DNA from: an uncultured Rhodospirillales bacterium
GTDB lineage: Bacteria; Pseudomonadota; Alphaproteobacteria; ATCC43930; CGMCC-115725
NCBI GenBank assembly: GCA_903828515.1
Contig: CAIKMD010000007.1
Coordinates: forward strand, 992,001 to 1,056,000
DNA: 64,000 nucleotides
Direction: 5' to 3'
In this document: in pieces, positions 61,252 through 64,000 of the stretch
Layout of the letters: each line of letters starts with the position of its first letter
How positions within the stretch are numbered: the stretch's first letter is position 1
Position numbers and translations under genes: made by a program
The notes under the pieces: generated by a model
What the model was told of the DNA's origin: nothing
Database searches by the model: none
Seen by the model: only the letters and a program-made list of their open reading frames with translations

Positions 61252-61418
61252 CCCTTCCCCCTTGAGGGGTAGGGTAGGGTGGGGGGTGACCCCGCGACGA
61301 AATTTCAAAAATTAGTGCTGATGAATTTCGGGATTGCGTGATTGGCTGCGCGTCTATGGCACCAGCGTCGAACGCAGACCCCCCACCCTAACCCTCCCCC
61401 TCAAGGGGGGGAGGGAAT
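61252..61418. repeat. Long inverted repeat with GC-rich arms
   Basis: Arms CCCTTCCCCCTTGAGGGGTA and, reversed from the far side, CCCTCCCCCCCTTGAGGGGG continue over about 36 bases and pair, with a spacer of about 90 AT-richer bases. Each arm also contains a small hairpin (CCCCCTTGAGGGG). A single related arm occurs at 63275-63311. Typical of the intergenic repeats of this genome, not coding. Confidence 0.75.
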
Positions 61419-61439
61419 GGATCGAGCGGCGATCTTCGA

Positions 61440-61844
61440 TCAGGCAACCGTCAAGGTGACCGGGATATTCCCGCGCGTGGCCTTGGAGTAGGGGCAGATT
61501 TCGTGCGCGTTCTTGAGCAGCGCCTCGACCTTCGCCTTATCAGCCCCCGGCACGGATAGCGTCAGCGCCACTTTGAGCGCGAAGCTGGTGTCATCCTTGT
61601 CGAGCGTGACTTCACAGGTGAGCTTGGCGGCGGCGGGGTCGATCTCGTGCTTTTTGGCGAGCGCGATGACCGCCTGATTGAAGCAGGCCGCGTAACCGAT
61701 GGCGAAAAGCTGCTCGGGATTATGGCCTTCGCCGTTGCCGCCGAGTTCTTTCGGGAACGCCATCGACAGGGCGAGCGTGCCGCCTTCGATCATCGCGCGG
61801 CCTTCGCGCCCGCCTTTGCTGATGGATTTGGTTGTGTACGCCAT
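61440..61844 (-). CDS. ohr: Organic hydroperoxide resistance protein (Ohr/OsmC family)
   Basis: A 134-residue protein of the Ohr group. The peroxidatic and resolving cysteines are C54 in YAACFNQ and C117 in EICPYSKATRGN, and the arginine in the RGN motif and the glutamate in NPEQLFA complete the site. It reduces organic peroxides using lipoamide-type reductants in the cytoplasm. GGAGGGCAAC precedes the start. A single gene, possibly controlled by a distant OhrR. Length is typical. Confidence 0.95.
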   Translation of the reverse strand: MAYTTKSISKGGREGRAMIEGGTLALSMAFPKELGGNGEGHNPEQLFAIGYAACFNQAVIALAKKHEIDPAAAKLTCEVTLDKDDTSFALKVALTLSVPGADKAKVEALLKNAHEICPYSKATRGNIPVTLTVA

Positions 61845-61928
61845 GTTGCCCTCCGTTGGGATTCGGTTGCGGTCGCTGTCGATATAATATTTCGATCGGG
61901 CGCGGCAACCGCGCTGGCGCCCGATGAC

Positions 61929-63236
61929 CTAGTGGTCCGCCGCGTTCTCGACGGGGAGGATGCTGGCGGCCGACACAGCCTTATGCGTGCCGCCCGTCAT
62001 AAACAGCATCAGCAGGGGCGGTGCCGTCAGCAAAATGGCGGTGAGGCCCGCGGCGCCGAGTCCGCCCCATTTGATCAGCCACCCGGTTAGGATCGCGACG
62101 AGTACGCTGACGCCCGCGGCGCAGGTGTCGTTGACGCCCAAGGCGCGTCCGCGCTCCGCCGTCGGATAGTGATCGGCGATCAGAGCCGTGGCCGCGACAT
62201 TGGCGCCCGCCCAACCGATGCCGACGAGGAAAGCGCCGATCGTGACCAACACGTATGTGCCGGTATAAGCGACGAGCCCGGCGCCGGCGAGCGCGATGGC
62301 GACGCCGGGAAACATCACCGCGTCGCGGCCATAACGATCGGTCAGGCGTCCGAGCGGAACGGTGAAGGCGAACATGCCGGCCGAATGGCACATCTGAGCG
62401 ATGGCGATTCCGGTGAGCGAGGTGCCGCATTCCGACAACGCCAGCGAGGTCAGCACCATGACGATCGTCATGTTGCCGTTCGCCGCGCAGTTCGAGACGA
62501 CGGCCAGACGTATGGCAGGCTTTTGGAGCAGCGACATCGCACGAAAGGCGACCCGCTCGGTCGGCCGCTCCGCGGCAACGTAACCGGGATAATAGAGGTG
62601 AAGGTTCTGGCCGATCTCCCGGGGGTCGGGCCGCACGAACGAGATCAGCACGATGCCCGGCACGATGAGAACCGGCAGCATGTACCAGGCGAGGCCGATC
62701 GGATCCTGGCCGAACCAAGCGGAGATCGCTTGCGAGAGGCTGATTAGCAGAGGACTGACGACGAGCCCGGACAGCGAGCCCAACGCCAGATAGCCGAGCG
62801 CCTGGGCACGATGTTGCGGCGGAAACATATCGGTGGCCGCGACGCGAAGCTGTTGCGACGCGTTCATGCCCATGCCGAAGACGAGGATACCGGCAAGGAA
62901 CAGCGTGAAATTATGCAGGCTCATCGCGACGCCCACGACGAGAGCGCCGACCAGCGCGAGCGCGAGGCCGAAGATGATGCCTGGCTTGCGGCCATACGCG
63001 TCGGTGATTTTGCCGACCGGATAGGCGACGAGAAACCGGCTGAACCCGACCAGCGCGACGGTGATCCCCGAGAGCTCGGCCGAACCCGTGAGCGCCAGCA
63101 CCATGAGCGGGCCGAAGCCGTAGGTGAACGACATGCCGGCGCCGGTGAAACTTTGCGACAGCGCGAAGAGCGTCAGGTTGCGCTTGATCACCGCCGGAAC
63201 GCGGAATGCGATGGGAGCCGCTGCGGATATGCTCAT
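61929..63236 (-). CDS. MFS transporter
   Basis: A 435-residue major facilitator with 12 helices. KITDAYGRKPGIIFG in the loop after helix 2 and GRLTDRYGRDAVMF in the second half show the family. A C-terminal segment WLIKWGGLGAAGL is usual. The start ATG 63236 is at the expected distance before helix 1. It is next to the Ohr gene on the same strand, 84 bases upstream, but there is no evidence they are linked. Substrate unknown. Confidence 0.85.
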   Translation of the reverse strand: MSISAAAPIAFRVPAVIKRNLTLFALSQSFTGAGMSFTYGFGPLMVLALTGSAELSGITVALVGFSRFLVAYPVGKITDAYGRKPGIIFGLALALVGALVVGVAMSLHNFTLFLAGILVFGMGMNASQQLRVAATDMFPPQHRAQALGYLALGSLSGLVVSPLLISLSQAISAWFGQDPIGLAWYMLPVLIVPGIVLISFVRPDPREIGQNLHLYYPGYVAAERPTERVAFRAMSLLQKPAIRLAVVSNCAANGNMTIVMVLTSLALSECGTSLTGIAIAQMCHSAGMFAFTVPLGRLTDRYGRDAVMFPGVAIALAGAGLVAYTGTYVLVTIGAFLVGIGWAGANVAATALIADHYPTAERGRALGVNDTCAAGVSVLVAILTGWLIKWGGLGAAGLTAILLTAPPLLMLFMTGGTHKAVSAASILPVENAADH

Positions 63237-63274
63237 GCGTGAAGATTAGGCAGAACCGCCTGTATCGGCAATCC

Positions 63275-63311
63275 GATGTCGATAAACCCTCCTCCCTGGA
63301 GGGGGAGGGAA
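63275..63311. repeat. Single palindromic repeat arm
   Basis: CCTCCTCCCTGGAGGGGGAGG is a short GC-rich palindrome related to the arms at 61252-61418. It lies between the MFS and SPOR-domain genes, with no matching second arm seen. Confidence 0.45.
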
Positions 63312-63330
63312 TTTGGGCGTGGTGCGCTTC

Positions 63331-64000
63331 TTACTCGGCAGTGTCGCTCATGATCGCGTATTCGATCGGGAGCGGATTGACGAAGCGGCTGACCTTGTCC
63401 TTCACGACGTCGGCGGCAGCTTGCGCCGCGGTGGGGTCGGGAAAGCGCGGCGAGCGCAACGTGTAGAGCACGCGGCCGGCCGAATTGGGGGCGTGGGTCA
63501 CGTCGACGGCCATGCCGGTCGCTTCGATCGCCCATTGGATCCGGCGGGCATTTTCCTCGCTGGCGAAGGCGCCGAACTGGACGCGATAGGCGCCGGTGCC
63601 GTGGGCCGGCATCGGCGGCGGACGCAAAGCCGCAACCTGGCGCGAGGTAATCGATTTCGTGCGGTCGGCGGTGTTCGGGCTCACCGGCTTCGCGCTCGGC
63701 CCCGGCGTCGCCAGGGTGCGGCTTGCTTGCGTGGCGGCAAAGGCGACGGGTGCCGGTTCGGACGACGCGGCCGGCGCGGCCATGGCGGCGCGTTCGAACG
63801 CGGGGGCGATCGGCGTGTCGGGCGGTAGGTTCGGAACCGTATCGGGCGGGCGGGCGGTGGGCTGGACCTGGGCGAGGCGCTGGGCCGTGGCGTCGAAAGA
63901 AGGCGTCGTCGTCGCCGAATCGGCCAGTTGAGGTTCGGATCCCGGCGCCTGCATCAGGTAAAAGGCCCCGCCGGCCAGGCCGACCGCGAAGAAGAAAATC
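63331..64000 (-). CDS. SPOR-domain membrane protein (5' end outside window)
   Basis: Open to the window edge on the reverse strand, so the N-terminus is missing. The first visible residues, IFFFAVGLAGGAFYLM, are the end of a membrane helix. A Pro/Ala/Thr-rich linker of about 110 residues follows, then a SPOR domain of about 75 residues (GAYRVQFGAFASEENARRIQ through the C-terminus). SPOR domains bind denuded peptidoglycan at division sites, and the usual architecture is one membrane anchor, linker, SPOR. It is probably a cell-division or envelope protein. The start cannot be set. Confidence 0.9.
   Translation of the reverse strand, partial: IFFFAVGLAGGAFYLMQAPGSEPQLADSATTTPSFDATAQRLAQVQPTARPPDTVPNLPPDTPIAPAFERAAMAAPAASSEPAPVAFAATQASRTLATPGPSAKPVSPNTADRTKSITSRQVAALRPPPMPAHGTGAYRVQFGAFASEENARRIQWAIEATGMAVDVTHAPNSAGRVLYTLRSPRFPDPTAAQAAADVVKDKVSRFVNPLPIEYAIMSDTAE

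Overview
The window is a GC-rich, gene-dense chromosomal segment whose gene content (OmpA/Omp25-type porin, MepA, Ohr, isoquinoline-type molybdenum hydroxylase with triheme cytochrome c, many orphan periplasmic binding proteins and DoxX proteins) suggests a metabolically versatile soil or freshwater alphaproteobacterium of Rhizobiales or Rhodospirillales type. This assignment is inference from gene content and base composition; there is no rRNA or tRNA in the window to confirm it. Ribosome binding sites are mostly good GGAGG-type, and several operons use ATGA or GTGA overlaps.

Layout. 1-1507: the end of an alpha/beta hydrolase and an ACMSD-type amidohydrolase. 1692-3820: a lower-GC islet with a class III cyclase-like protein and two unrecognised proteins. 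4206-13867: a putative catabolic locus with a transporter fused to an extradiol-dioxygenase-like VOC module, a GntR/FCD regulator, a DapA-type aldolase, a TRAP receptor, DoxX, a stand-alone paralogue of the VOC module, an ornithine-cyclodeaminase-like enzyme and another transporter. 14117-19549: a transporter and a molybdenum hydroxylase with a triheme cytochrome c. 19561-25141: a GST, orphan binding proteins, a DUF1003-type protein and an AAA ATPase. 25335-30347: an MFS transporter and a beta-lactamase-fold hydrolase, separated by a 2.26 kb AT-richer cassette bounded by about 130 bp imperfect direct repeats and carrying a small helical protein plus a GHKL ATPase. 30348-30786: a nested repeat cluster. 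30787-41177: an MFS transporter, SDR, MepA, OmpA porin, an XRE regulator, crotonase, several secreted proteins (one with MORN repeats) and a GST. 41382-46746: a complete branched-chain-amino-acid-type ABC transporter and a PaiB-like protein. 46753-51869: a binding protein, a Tat-exported amidohydrolase, DoxX, an isochorismatase-fold protein lacking its cysteine, a TMEM175-type channel and a repeat-containing secreted protein. 52104-61230: a second aromatic-type catabolic locus (alpha/beta hydrolase, Rieske oxygenase, class II aldolase, VOC, TRAP receptor, amidohydrolase/decarboxylase, FAH-type hydrolase, HpaI-type aldolase) with export genes. 61440-64000: Ohr, MFS and a truncated SPOR-domain protein.

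How the genes fit together. Two loci (4206-11840 and 52104-61230) share a plan: a VOC ring-cleavage-like protein, an orphan DctP receptor, an aldolase, and an amidohydrolase or hydrolase. This fits uptake, ring cleavage and C-C bond cleavage of aromatic or related acids. Seven periplasmic binding proteins are present but only one has its own membrane components. The most unusual items are the MFS-VOC fusion, the repeat-bounded two-gene GHKL ATPase cassette, and the cyclase-like protein in the first islet.
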